Below, in pieces: positions 18,487 to 26,462 of a DNA stretch of 64,000 nucleotides. Location of the stretch: assembly GCF_001293685.1 (NCBI RefSeq), contig NZ_BCAG01000003.1, positions 434,001 through 498,000 on the forward strand, written 5' to 3'. The first letter of the stretch is position 1. Each line of letters starts with the position of its first letter. The stretch is from Desulfatitalea tepidiphila (GTDB taxonomy: Bacteria; Desulfobacterota; Desulfobacteria; Desulfobacterales; Desulfosarcinaceae). Under the pieces are notes generated by a model that worked only from the letters and a program-made list of their open reading frames with translations, was not told where the DNA came from and ran no database searches. The translations under genes were made by a program, and so were the position numbers.

Positions 18487-19929
18487 ATGAAAAGAAGACA
18501 ATTCCTGGTGATACTAACCAGTTGTATTGCTTTTGGATTGATAGTATCCCCGGCCTTTGGAAAGGCAAGCGCTGCCGAACAAACCGTGCTGGCGACTACC
18601 TTCCCCATCTACCAGATCATACGTAATGTTACCCAGGGGCGGGATGGGGTGAAGGTCGATCTCATGTTGCCGAGTCAAATGGGGTGCCCCCACGACTATG
18701 CCTTGACACCCCAGGACATGCAAAAGCTGGCCAAAGCCGACATCCTGGTAGTCAACGGTCTCGGCATGGAGGAGTTCCTTGGCGCGCCGGTGACAAAAGC
18801 AAATCCTATCATCCGTGTCATCGACAGCTCGACAGGCATCCAGGAAACCCTTCAATATTCCGAGGAGCAACAAAATGATCACGGTCATGGCCACGAGCCT
18901 GCGGAAACAGGACAACATGCCGAGGAGCAGCAACATGGCCATCACGGCGAGCACCCATTTGAATGGGCCGGAGCATTCAAGCTCGATCCCGGCGTCTATA
19001 AGTGGTCATTCGCCAAGGTCGACGGGAAATATGCCGACCCGGCCATGAAAATGATCTACGTTGCATCCGAACCCAAGGACCCCATCGAGCACGTGGAGGA
19101 AAAGGTCATGGACGTGTTCGAACAAAACGGACAGCCCCTGAAACAGGGCGGCCGTTTGCGCTCCGGTGAACTGCATCTCCTGCAATTCGACGAGGCCCGC
19201 AACACGACGGAATTTGAAATCAAGATCGACAAGGCCGGGACCTATGTTTTTTTCACCGAACATATGCCTTCTGAATTCGAAGCCGGGGAGCATTTCTTCA
19301 AAACCGCCGCTGTCAAAGACATTGAACCGGTGCTCCAGGAACCGGAATCCGGTCATGACCATCACCACGCGGAGGCGCATCACGAGCACGGTCATCATCC
19401 CCATCATGCCGGGGTGAATCCGCATCTCTTTGCCAGCCCCCGCATGACGGCCAAGCTGGCCATGAACATCGCCGCCGAATTGTCCAAGGCCGACCCGAAT
19501 GGTGCGGTCACCTATTTTAAAAACGCCCAGATCTATGCGGAAGCCATGAACAAGCTGGCTGATGACATGGCTGTCCTTGGCAAGCGCCTCAAAAACAATC
19601 GCATCGTCCAGCCGCACGGCGTATTTGATTACCTGGCCCGCGACATGGGACTTGAGATCGTCGCCGTCATGCAGGCCCACGGCCAGGAGCCTTCGGCTTC
19701 AGAGATGATGCAACTTGTCAAAATTATAAAAGAAAATGGTGTGGGAGCAATCTTCACCGAGCCGCAATATCCGGAAAAGATCGGCAGAGCCCTGTCGAGA
19801 GAAACCGGTGTCCCTGTCGCCGTGCTGGACCCAGTGGCCACCGGCCCCGAGAATGCGCCACTCACCTATTACGAAACGGTCATGCGCCAAAACATGAAAA
19901 CCCTTGAGTCGACACTGGGGGTCAAGTAA
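18487..19929 (+). CDS. znuA: Zinc ABC transporter substrate-binding protein with inserted domain
   Basis: 480-residue periplasmic zinc-binding protein. The start follows AAAGGAGG and gives a signal peptide (RRQFLVILTSCIAFGLI) ending near AFGKASA. Lobe 1 has QTVLATTFPIYQIIRNVTQG and the metal His in MGCPHDYALTPQDM. The metal ligands of lobe 2 are in HGVFDYLARDMGLEI and FTEPQYPEKIGRALSRETGV. It is about 170 residues longer than typical ZnuA (~310). The excess lies between two His-rich stretches (about residues 128-150 and 292-312) and includes a compact ~110-residue segment (HPFEWAGAFKLDPGVYKWSF ... FFTEHMPSEFEAGEHFF) that looks like a small beta-sandwich domain. Such His-rich loops are thought to collect zinc. 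znuC starts 2 bases after its stop. Confidence 0.9.
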   Translation: MKRRQFLVILTSCIAFGLIVSPAFGKASAAEQTVLATTFPIYQIIRNVTQGRDGVKVDLMLPSQMGCPHDYALTPQDMQKLAKADILVVNGLGMEEFLGAPVTKANPIIRVIDSSTGIQETLQYSEEQQNDHGHGHEPAETGQHAEEQQHGHHGEHPFEWAGAFKLDPGVYKWSFAKVDGKYADPAMKMIYVASEPKDPIEHVEEKVMDVFEQNGQPLKQGGRLRSGELHLLQFDEARNTTEFEIKIDKAGTYVFFTEHMPSEFEAGEHFFKTAAVKDIEPVLQEPESGHDHHHAEAHHEHGHHPHHAGVNPHLFASPRMTAKLAMNIAAELSKADPNGAVTYFKNAQIYAEAMNKLADDMAVLGKRLKNNRIVQPHGVFDYLARDMGLEIVAVMQAHGQEPSASEMMQLVKIIKENGVGAIFTEPQYPEKIGRALSRETGVPVAVLDPVATGPENAPLTYYETVMRQNMKTLESTLGVK

Positions 19930-19931
19930 GT

Positions 19932-20741
19932 ATGGCGAATCCGTGCCATGCCAATGGGGCCGCCGTGATGTTCGAGAACGTCACGGTTTCCCTTGGCGGA
20001 AATACCATCCTGGAAAATGTATCGGCCAAAATTCCCCAGGGAAGCTGCACCGCCATCGTCGGACCCAATGGCGCGGGAAAAACGACGATGCTGTTGGCCC
20101 TTCTGGGAGAAGTGCCCTTTTCAGGCGGCATCCGCGTCTCACGCGCGAAGGAGGGCCGGCGCTTGCGCATGGGCTATGTCCCGCAGCGGCTTCAATTCGA
20201 CCGGGGCATGCCGCTCACCGTGCTGGAGTTCATGGTCATGGGTTGGCAGAGAAGCCCTTTATGGTTTGGCGTCCGCCTAACATATCGTGACCGAGCACAA
20301 AAACTCCTGGCTTCCATCAAGATGGACGGGTTGGAAAAAAGAAGGATTGGAGCACTCTCGGGTGGGGAGATGCAGCGCGTGCTCCTGGCGCTGGCGCTCG
20401 GACAAGAGCCGGACCTGTTGGTCCTGGATGAGCCGGCATCCGGGGTGGATTTTCAAGGCGAACATGTTTTTTGCGAACTGCTGGATAAACTGCGCTGCGA
20501 GCATGGCTTCACCCAATTGATGGTCAGTCATGACCTTCCCACAGTGACGCACCACGCCACTCACGTGATTTGCCTTAACCGCAAGGTTGCGGCTGAAGGC
20601 TCCCCTCGCGAGGTGCTCACCGCGGAAACCCTCACGGCGATTTTCGGCCTGCACATGGGATTGGTGGACAGCCGGGTCTTGCCGGACGGTAGCCGCAGTT
20701 GTTCATCGCCGTGCTGCAGAGGAGCGGACCGCGATGCCTGA
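19932..20741 (+). CDS. znuC: Zinc ABC transporter ATP-binding protein
   Basis: 269-residue cytoplasmic ATPase that powers zinc import by ZnuAB. Walker A is GPNGAGKT (residues 44-51), the ABC signature LSGGEMQRV, Walker B LLVLDEPASGVD and the H-loop MVSHDLPTVTHHA. The Q-loop region is YVPQRLQFDRGMPLTVLEF. A Cys-containing tail (SCSSPCCRGADRDA) extends beyond the usual end and could bind metal. Start two bases after znuA; the end overlaps znuB by 8 bases, which indicates coupled translation. Confidence 0.93.
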   Translation: MANPCHANGAAVMFENVTVSLGGNTILENVSAKIPQGSCTAIVGPNGAGKTTMLLALLGEVPFSGGIRVSRAKEGRRLRMGYVPQRLQFDRGMPLTVLEFMVMGWQRSPLWFGVRLTYRDRAQKLLASIKMDGLEKRRIGALSGGEMQRVLLALALGQEPDLLVLDEPASGVDFQGEHVFCELLDKLRCEHGFTQLMVSHDLPTVTHHATHVICLNRKVAAEGSPREVLTAETLTAIFGLHMGLVDSRVLPDGSRSCSSPCCRGADRDA

Positions 20742-21603
20742 ACTGAGTGTCCTGTACGACCTCATTGCAAAACTGCTTCCCTTGGAATCCATGCAGATGC
20801 GCTTTATGCAGCAAGCGCTCGTGGGGCTTGTGCTGCTTGCGCCCATGGTGGCTTTGATGGGTGTTCAGGTGGTTAACTTCCGCATGGCCTTTTTCGCCGA
20901 TGCCATCAGCCATTCAGCCTTCACGGGCGTGGCACTGGGGCTCATTCTCGCCGTCAGCCCGCATTGGACCATGCCTATTTTTGGTCTCCTCGTAGGGCTT
21001 GCGATTATGGCCAGTCAGCGCCGAAGCGCTCTGTCGACCGACACCGTTATCGGCGTGTTCTTTTCCGGTGTGGTCGCATTCGGCCTTGCGGTTGTCAGCC
21101 GGGACAAGAATGTAGCCAGAGACATTCAACGGTTTCTGTACGGAGACATTCTGACCATCGGCAATAACGATATTTGGGCAATGATCGTGCTTCTCGCGGT
21201 GCTGATCTTCTTTCAGATCTACGGTTACAACCGGATGTTATATATCGGCCTCAACACAGTTGTCGCCAAAGTGCATGGTGTGCGGGTAGCCGCCTACCAG
21301 TATGTATATGCGGGGCTTTTGTCCTTTGTCGTGATTTTTTCGGTTTGGGCCGTCGGTGTTCTGCTGGTGACGGCCATGCTGATTGTACCGGCTGCTGCAG
21401 CGCGCAACCTCGCTCGAACGGCAGGCGGTATGGTGTGGTGGGCGCTTCTGGTCAGCACCACCTCGGCGGTTATCGGATTGCTGATCTCCGCGCAAGAATG
21501 GGCCCGCACGGCCACCGGTGCGACCGTGATTCTGGTCGCCTTCGTTTGGTTCCTGGTGAGCTCGGGGGTTGATCTTATTCGCGGAGAAGGTAGTGTCCGA
21601 TAA
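20734..21603 (+). CDS. znuB: Zinc ABC transporter permease
   Basis: 289-residue inner-membrane permease of the ABC-3 family. ATG 20734 is preceded by AGAGGAG and overlaps the end of znuC; longer in-frame starts lie inside znuC and read unrelated protein. About eight membrane segments are visible, beginning with ALVGLVLLAPMVALMGVQVV. The family's coupling region is FADAISHSAFTGVALGLIL, followed by STDTVIGVFFSGVVAFGLAV. The LVTAMLIVPAAAARNLAR stretch near the C-terminus is typical. Its last 11 bases overlap the GTG start of the next permease gene. Confidence 0.92.
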   Translation: MPELSVLYDLIAKLLPLESMQMRFMQQALVGLVLLAPMVALMGVQVVNFRMAFFADAISHSAFTGVALGLILAVSPHWTMPIFGLLVGLAIMASQRRSALSTDTVIGVFFSGVVAFGLAVVSRDKNVARDIQRFLYGDILTIGNNDIWAMIVLLAVLIFFQIYGYNRMLYIGLNTVVAKVHGVRVAAYQYVYAGLLSFVVIFSVWAVGVLLVTAMLIVPAAAARNLARTAGGMVWWALLVSTTSAVIGLLISAQEWARTATGATVILVAFVWFLVSSGVDLIRGEGSVR

Positions 21604-22744
21604 TCTTAAAACCGAATCTGAACCCCATAAAACACATCCCAACGAGCCTATACAAAGCAAGGTCGAATACCTTCCAGCTTTGTTCCTGGTGGCGGCCCTC
21701 TTCTTTCTTCCCAAGGAAACCGAAGCCGGTTCTTTAAATGCGTTGGCCATTGTTTTTGTCAGCATCGTCCTCGAAGCCATCCCGTTCATGTTGGTCGGTT
21801 CGCTTGTCGGCGGTTTCATCGAAGCCTTTATCAGCCGGGAACAAATGGCCACCCTCCTTCCCCGAAAAGGTTGGTTGACCGTGTGTATAGCGGCCGGAGC
21901 AGGGCTTGTTTTTCCGGTTTGCGAATGCGCGGTCGTGCCGGTGGTTCGACGTTTGACCGGCAAAGGTCTGCCTTTCTCCGCGGCCATCGCATATCTTCTC
22001 GGTGGCCCCATCGTGAATCCTATCGTAGCGGCCTCGACGGCTTTGGCCTATACATTCGACTGGCGCATTGTAGTCCTACGTTTGAGTTTGGGCTACGGTA
22101 TTGCAGTGGCAATCGGAATGCTCATGGGCAGGTTGTTCACCAGCGTCGAAGCCATCAAGAACAATGGGGCCACATTCAAAAACAACGCCTTATCCTGTGG
22201 CTGTCATCACCATGCGAATGGCGAGGCGTGTTCTGAAACACCGCAACCCTTTCCAATCATCACAAATCCGGCAGGCAATAACACGGTTTGTGGATGTGGC
22301 TGCAGTCATCCGGTTTCCGATGATTGGGTCGACAAGGCCGGGGCGGCCTTTACCCATGCCATGGATGATTTTTTGGCTGTGGGGCACTATCTCGTCATCG
22401 GCGCTTTCATCGCTGCGCTGGCGCAGACCTATATCGACCGTTCGAGCTTCTTGAGCTTGACGGCAACTCCGGTATTGTCCGTGGTATTGATGATGGCCTT
22501 GGCGGTCCTGCTCAACCTGTGCTCCGAGGCGGATGCTTTCATTGCCGCGTCTTTCCGAGGTTTGATGCCCATTCCGGCCCAAATGGCCTTTTTGTTGACC
22601 GGCCCCATGTTCGATCTCAAGCTTCTGCTCATGTATCAAAGCGTTTTCACGCGGAGAGCCATTGTTGTCCTTGCTTCACTCATTCTTGTGGCAGTTCTGG
22701 TGATTGCAGTCGGTCTTGAAATGCTGAATGGGGTACTCCAATGA
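21593..22744 (+). CDS. Permease of the DUF318 (YraQ/YcgR) family, Zur-operon member
   Basis: 383-residue membrane protein of PF03773. The start is placed at GTG 21593 because GGAGAAGG lies 3-10 bases upstream and the frame then overlaps the znuB stop; an upstream TTG at 21569 is less likely. Two blocks of four membrane helices are separated by a loop with a dense Cys/His cluster (CGCHHHANGEAC and VCGCGCSH), probably a metal site. The block-one motif GLVFPVCECAVVPVVRRL and GGPIVNPIVAASTAL, and block-two NLCSEADAFIAASF, are family hallmarks. Function is not proven; location suggests transport linked to zinc supply. Overlaps the next gene by 4 bases. Confidence 0.85.
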   Translation: MSDNLKTESEPHKTHPNEPIQSKVEYLPALFLVAALFFLPKETEAGSLNALAIVFVSIVLEAIPFMLVGSLVGGFIEAFISREQMATLLPRKGWLTVCIAAGAGLVFPVCECAVVPVVRRLTGKGLPFSAAIAYLLGGPIVNPIVAASTALAYTFDWRIVVLRLSLGYGIAVAIGMLMGRLFTSVEAIKNNGATFKNNALSCGCHHHANGEACSETPQPFPIITNPAGNNTVCGCGCSHPVSDDWVDKAGAAFTHAMDDFLAVGHYLVIGAFIAALAQTYIDRSSFLSLTATPVLSVVLMMALAVLLNLCSEADAFIAASFRGLMPIPAQMAFLLTGPMFDLKLLLMYQSVFTRRAIVVLASLILVAVLVIAVGLEMLNGVLQ

Positions 22745-23514
22745 GAACGCCGGAACAAACGATGAAACGGTGGCTGCATCCTGCCGTGTTCGCCACCTGG
22801 ACCGGGTTTCTGATCTATATCTTGGCCAGCCAGCGCTACGTGGCTTTCCTGCGGCCGGAATTTGGAACCCTCCTGGCACTGGCTCACTTTATCGCCATGG
22901 GCTTTATGCTTGCAGCCATGATTCGTCCAAAAGCTGCAGAGACGGACACATCCGCTGTTTTGCGTTCGTTGGTGCTGCTGGTCCCGGTTTTGTATTATGC
23001 GGCCATGCCGGAAGCCATGCTGGGTAATCAAGCGTTTAAGAAAAGATTCATTGGAACAAATAACGGAGCTATCAGTCGTCAATCACCCTTCATGCTTTCA
23101 CCTCAGGGATCAGAAAACGTTCCGGACATTGCGTCACCATCGAAAGAAATAGAAGGCACCCAGCAAGAAACGCCTCAAGAGCGAACGATCCTTGAGATTT
23201 TTCTCAACCCCAATTTTTACAAGGGTCAACGGGTGATTATCACGGGTATGATCCTGCGCGATGAGCAGCTCAAACCACATTTCGGGGGCAGGGACACGGC
23301 CGTATATCGCTTTCTGATTAACTGCTGTGCCGCGGACGCATTGCCTCTGGCGATTGCGCTGTATTGGGATCAGCCAGATGCTTTTGGTAACGACCAGTGG
23401 GTGCAAGTGGATGGGGTTTTCGATCTTCACCAGATCAAGGGCAAACCTGTACCAATGGTTTCAAAGCCCCGAATCAAACTGGTTGCAGCACCTGGAATTC
23501 CATACCTGTTCTGA
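22741..23514 (+). CDS. TIGR03943 / DUF1980 family partner of the permease
   Basis: 257-residue protein of the family that accompanies DUF318 permeases (YcgQ type). Two or three N-terminal membrane segments (VFATWTGFLIYILASQRYVA, AHFIAMGFMLAAMI, SLVLLVPVLYYAAM) precede a soluble domain that contains NPNFYKGQRVIITGMILRDE, RFLINCCAADALPLAI (Cys pair) and WVQVDGVFDLHQIKGKPVPM. ATG overlaps the permease stop (ATGA), so the two are made together. It is the last gene of the Zur-type operon. The molecular role is not known. Confidence 0.82.
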   Translation: MRTPEQTMKRWLHPAVFATWTGFLIYILASQRYVAFLRPEFGTLLALAHFIAMGFMLAAMIRPKAAETDTSAVLRSLVLLVPVLYYAAMPEAMLGNQAFKKRFIGTNNGAISRQSPFMLSPQGSENVPDIASPSKEIEGTQQETPQERTILEIFLNPNFYKGQRVIITGMILRDEQLKPHFGGRDTAVYRFLINCCAADALPLAIALYWDQPDAFGNDQWVQVDGVFDLHQIKGKPVPMVSKPRIKLVAAPGIPYLF

Positions 23515-23934
23515 ACAACAATAATAATATTATAGCATGGGGCGGGAAATCGGAGTTGACAACGCTTCTTTTAACAGCCGAACGAGGCGATTTCCAGAAA
23601 TTCGTCCGGTTGTAGCACCGCCCGATCAGCATGCAGCTTTGAAATTCGTTTCAGTTTTATTTTACGACAAGGACCGGTATTTTGGCGTTTCGTAAGAAAA
23701 TATCCTAGCTTTTAGACCTTTAATTAAATGATCGGTGGAGAGTTCCGCATGCTTCGCGATTTATTGATAATCTTTCAAATCATGCAATCATCCCAGCTCA
23801 TGGATTCTTACTGAGTGCGATTCACGTCGGGTTCAATGAATATCGTTCACTTAGAATCGCCCACATCTATCTTTTGTGCTTGCATTTCAGGTACCAGGCG
23901 GATAGACAATCAGAGACACGAATTCAAAAGCAAA
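23515..23934. other. Gap between zinc operon and fluoride riboswitch
   Basis: About 420 bases, AT-richer than the genes around it, with no gene supported. It should contain the end of the zinc transcript and the promoter for the riboswitch transcript; no convincing terminator or promoter boxes were picked out. Confidence 0.45.
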
Positions 23935-23984
23935 GGGGATGGGGTCCCCCTGATAACCGCCCGGGCCGGGCTGATGACTCCTAC
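23935..23984 (+). promoter_or_regulatory. Fluoride riboswitch (crcB motif)
   Basis: The sequence carries the conserved parts of the crcB aptamer in order: GGGGATGGGGTCCCCC, then TGATAACCGCC, a short GGGCCGGGC stem, and TGATGACTCCTAC at the end. Fluoride binding stabilises the pseudoknotted fold. Downstream, GGCGGTT (24027-24033), which runs directly into a T6 stretch (24032-24037), is exactly complementary to the aptamer bases AACCGCC (23955-23961). A fluoride-free terminator structure is therefore possible. CTACCG/CGGTAG (23981-23986 and 23998-24003) can form a further stem. It controls a transcript that includes crcB at 24768. Confidence 0.92.
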
Positions 23985-24082
23985 CGGAACCATGGTGCGG
24001 TAGGATGTTGCTGTGAACGGCCCGCAGGCGGTTTTTTCGTGGCCGCAGCGCATGGCTTTTCCCAAATGGAGCGCGTGGCGAA

Positions 24083-24727
24083 ATGGACGTTTACAAGACC
24101 TTCGGCGATCTCCAGCAGAACGAGCAGGAAGGCGCCGACTACCGCATCCGCTGGCGATCGGGCAGTTCGGGTATTGCCGTCTTGAGCATTCACGGCGGTG
24201 AGATCGAGCCGGGGACGACGCGCATCGCCAATGCCATCGCCGGGTGGGAGCACTCTTTTTATGCCTTTGAAGGCATCAAAAGTGCCGGAAACCTGGGCCT
24301 GCATATCACCAGCACCCAGTTCGACGAACCCAAGGCCATGGAGATGGTCTGCCGGTCCGACATCATCCTGTCGATCCACGGCAGCGCCGAGACTGCACCG
24401 CTGGTGCACATGGGGGGACTGGACGAAGCGTTGAAGGGTCGAATCATGGCGGAGCTGCGTTCGGCGGGGTTTGCCGTCCTGGAAAATGAAGATCTCTCTT
24501 ACGGCGGGACCGATCGGAAGAATATCTGCAACCTGTGCGGCCGTGGCATGGGCGTTCAGTTGGAAATCAGCCGCGGTTTGCGCGAGACCATGTTCCGGGA
24601 TCTCAGCCCGGAGGGGCGACGGCATCCCACGGCGGCATTCGGCCGTTTCGTCGATGCGGTGCGCAAGGCCATCGCGCCATTCGCGAGTGCGCAGGCCCAG
24701 GCCGAACCGCTGCGAAACACCGATTGA
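24083..24727 (+). CDS. Poly-gamma-glutamate hydrolase-family protein (DUF867)
   Basis: 214-residue protein of PF05908, related to phage poly-gamma-glutamate depolymerases (zinc peptidase fold). The likely zinc-binding HGG is in VLSIHGGEIEPGTT (residues 33-46), with a second His at ILSIHGSAETAPLVHMGG and the acidic ISRGLRETMF later. There is no signal peptide, so it acts in the cytoplasm unless exported otherwise. It is the first gene after the fluoride riboswitch and lies 40 bases before crcB, so it should be fluoride-induced. Why such a hydrolase would help against fluoride is not known; it may simply share the transcript. Confidence 0.75.
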   Translation: MDVYKTFGDLQQNEQEGADYRIRWRSGSSGIAVLSIHGGEIEPGTTRIANAIAGWEHSFYAFEGIKSAGNLGLHITSTQFDEPKAMEMVCRSDIILSIHGSAETAPLVHMGGLDEALKGRIMAELRSAGFAVLENEDLSYGGTDRKNICNLCGRGMGVQLEISRGLRETMFRDLSPEGRRHPTAAFGRFVDAVRKAIAPFASAQAQAEPLRNTD

Positions 24728-24767
24728 TCGTTCGGCGGATCGATTCAGACAAGGAGACACGCACATC

Positions 24768-25154
24768 ATGGGTGAGTGGTTCAAGGCAGTGGGCCTGGTC
24801 ATGCTCGGCGGGAGTTTGGGCGCGGCCAGCCGTTATGCCATCGGTCTACTGGCGGCCAAGGCCTGGGGGGTGCAATTCCCCTGGGGCACGCTGCTGGTCA
24901 ATCTATCGGGATGTTTTCTCATCGGCCTTCTCTTCGCCCTGGCCGATCGGGCCCGTCTGTTGACGCCCGAGATGCGTCTTTTACTGATCACCGGGTACCT
25001 GGGGGCGTTGACGACCTTTTCCTCGTTCACCCTGGAGACGGTCAATGCCGGTCGCGCCGGCCTGACGCTTCAACCCCTGGCCAACATTCTGGTCAACAAT
25101 ATCGGCGGCCTGGCCCTGACCATCCTCGGCATGCGTCTGGGCGGCCTGAATTAG
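24768..25154 (+). CDS. crcB: Fluoride exporter CrcB/Fluc
   Basis: 128-residue four-helix fluoride channel, dual-topology dimer in the inner membrane. AAGGAG lies 11 bases before ATG. Family motifs are visible: GGSLGAASRYAIG in helix 1, FPWGTLLVNLSGCFLIGLL around the conserved Asn of helix 2, and GYLGALTTFSSFTLET with the Phe and Thr/Ser residues lining the pore and sodium site. One copy only, as in homodimeric Flucs. Downstream of the fluoride riboswitch, which fits its role in fluoride export. Confidence 0.95.
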   Translation: MGEWFKAVGLVMLGGSLGAASRYAIGLLAAKAWGVQFPWGTLLVNLSGCFLIGLLFALADRARLLTPEMRLLLITGYLGALTTFSSFTLETVNAGRAGLTLQPLANILVNNIGGLALTILGMRLGGLN

Positions 25155-25162
25155 GGGGTGCG

Positions 25163-26449
25163 ATGCTGAACTACAAAGGAATCGAGATTTTCACCAGCGA
25201 GGCGGCCCGCTATAAGAAGAAGCCGCTGATCGACGCCGTCGTCGCTTATATTCATGGGCTGAAGATCGCCGCGCGCTGCGTCGTGACGCGCGGCATCGCC
25301 GGATGTTACGAAAGCGGGGAGGTGGCCACCGGGCGCCTGGAAGTTCTTTCCCACAACATGCCGATCCGGATCTACATCGTTCTGCCCGCCGCCGAGAGCG
25401 AAAAGGTCATCGACGGCCTGAACGGTATGATGGAAGAGGGTATCGTGGCCGTTCACGACCTGAACGTCCTCAGCCATCGGGCCGACAATGCCTTTTTTCC
25501 GCGCCAGTTGATGGTGCGGGATGTGATGACGCCCGATCCTGAGCGCATAGGACCGGCCACCCCATTGAGCGATGCCGTCCGCATGCTGCTGCCGTCGATC
25601 TTTTCGGGGCTCCCGGTGGTCGATGAAAGCGACCGTCCCATCGGCGTGGTCACCCAGGGGGATTTGATCCGCAAAGGCGGCATGCCGCTGCGCCTGGGGC
25701 TGTTGGCGGAATCCGACGAGGGCCGCAGGGATGCGGTGCTGGCCCAGCTGGCCGGCCGGCGTGCCGAGGCCGTCATGACGGCCCCGGCGGTAAAAATTTC
25801 CGAGGACCGGCCGTTGAGCGAAGCGGTGGAACTCATGTTGAACAAGAAGGTGAAGCGTCTTCCGGTGGTGGATGCCCGTGGACGGCTGACCGGCATGCTG
25901 TCGCGGCTGGATATCTTCCGCACGGTGATGCGCGAAGCTCCGGACTGGAATGCCTTCCGGGCCCAGAAGGTCGAGGTGGCGCGGTTGCGGCGGGTTGCGG
26001 ATATCGTGCGCCGGGATACACAGACCGTCACCGCTGAGACCCCGCTCGAAGAGGTGGTTCGCATCATCGACCGCAACGATCTGCAGAGGGTGGCCGTGCT
26101 GGATAAAGAAGAAAAACTGCTGGGACTGATCTCGGATCGCGACTTGCTGCGCTTCTTCAAGCCGGCCCAGGAGGGCATTTGGGGGCTTCTGGCCAGGATG
26201 AAACAGCCCTTTATGCAAGACGCCTGTCAAAGCGGCGACCTTCAGAGATGTCTGAGCGAAACCCGGGCGGGCGATGTCATGACCACGGACCTGATCACCG
26301 TGCGCGAAGAGATGCTGATCGAGGAGGCCATCGGGCGGATGATCGAAAAGGGACTCAAGCGTCTGCCGGTGATCGATGCCGAGGGCCGCTTCAAGGGTAT
26401 GATCAGCCGCGATTCGCTGCTGCGCACCGGCTTTGGAGAACCTGCCTGA
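25163..26449 (+). CDS. DUF190 - multi-CBS domain protein
   Basis: 428-residue cytosolic protein. The ATG at 25163 follows GGGGG and starts the DUF190 domain (residues 1-100: GIEIFTSEAARYKKKPLIDA, ARCVVTRGIAGCYESGEVAT), a PII-like fold often encoded next to crcB. Four CBS units follow: VRDVMTPDPERIGPATPLSD, EAVMTAPAVKISEDRPLSEA, RVADIVRRDTQTVTAETPLE and AGDVMTTDLITVREEMLIEE, each ending in a GLPVVDESDR- or RLPVVDARGR-like strand. CBS pairs bind adenine nucleotides. It probably tunes the neighbouring channel or another process in response to nucleotides; this is inference. Confidence 0.88.
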   Translation: MLNYKGIEIFTSEAARYKKKPLIDAVVAYIHGLKIAARCVVTRGIAGCYESGEVATGRLEVLSHNMPIRIYIVLPAAESEKVIDGLNGMMEEGIVAVHDLNVLSHRADNAFFPRQLMVRDVMTPDPERIGPATPLSDAVRMLLPSIFSGLPVVDESDRPIGVVTQGDLIRKGGMPLRLGLLAESDEGRRDAVLAQLAGRRAEAVMTAPAVKISEDRPLSEAVELMLNKKVKRLPVVDARGRLTGMLSRLDIFRTVMREAPDWNAFRAQKVEVARLRRVADIVRRDTQTVTAETPLEEVVRIIDRNDLQRVAVLDKEEKLLGLISDRDLLRFFKPAQEGIWGLLARMKQPFMQDACQSGDLQRCLSETRAGDVMTTDLITVREEMLIEEAIGRMIEKGLKRLPVIDAEGRFKGMISRDSLLRTGFGEPA

Positions 26450-26462
26450 GGGGAAAGCAGCC

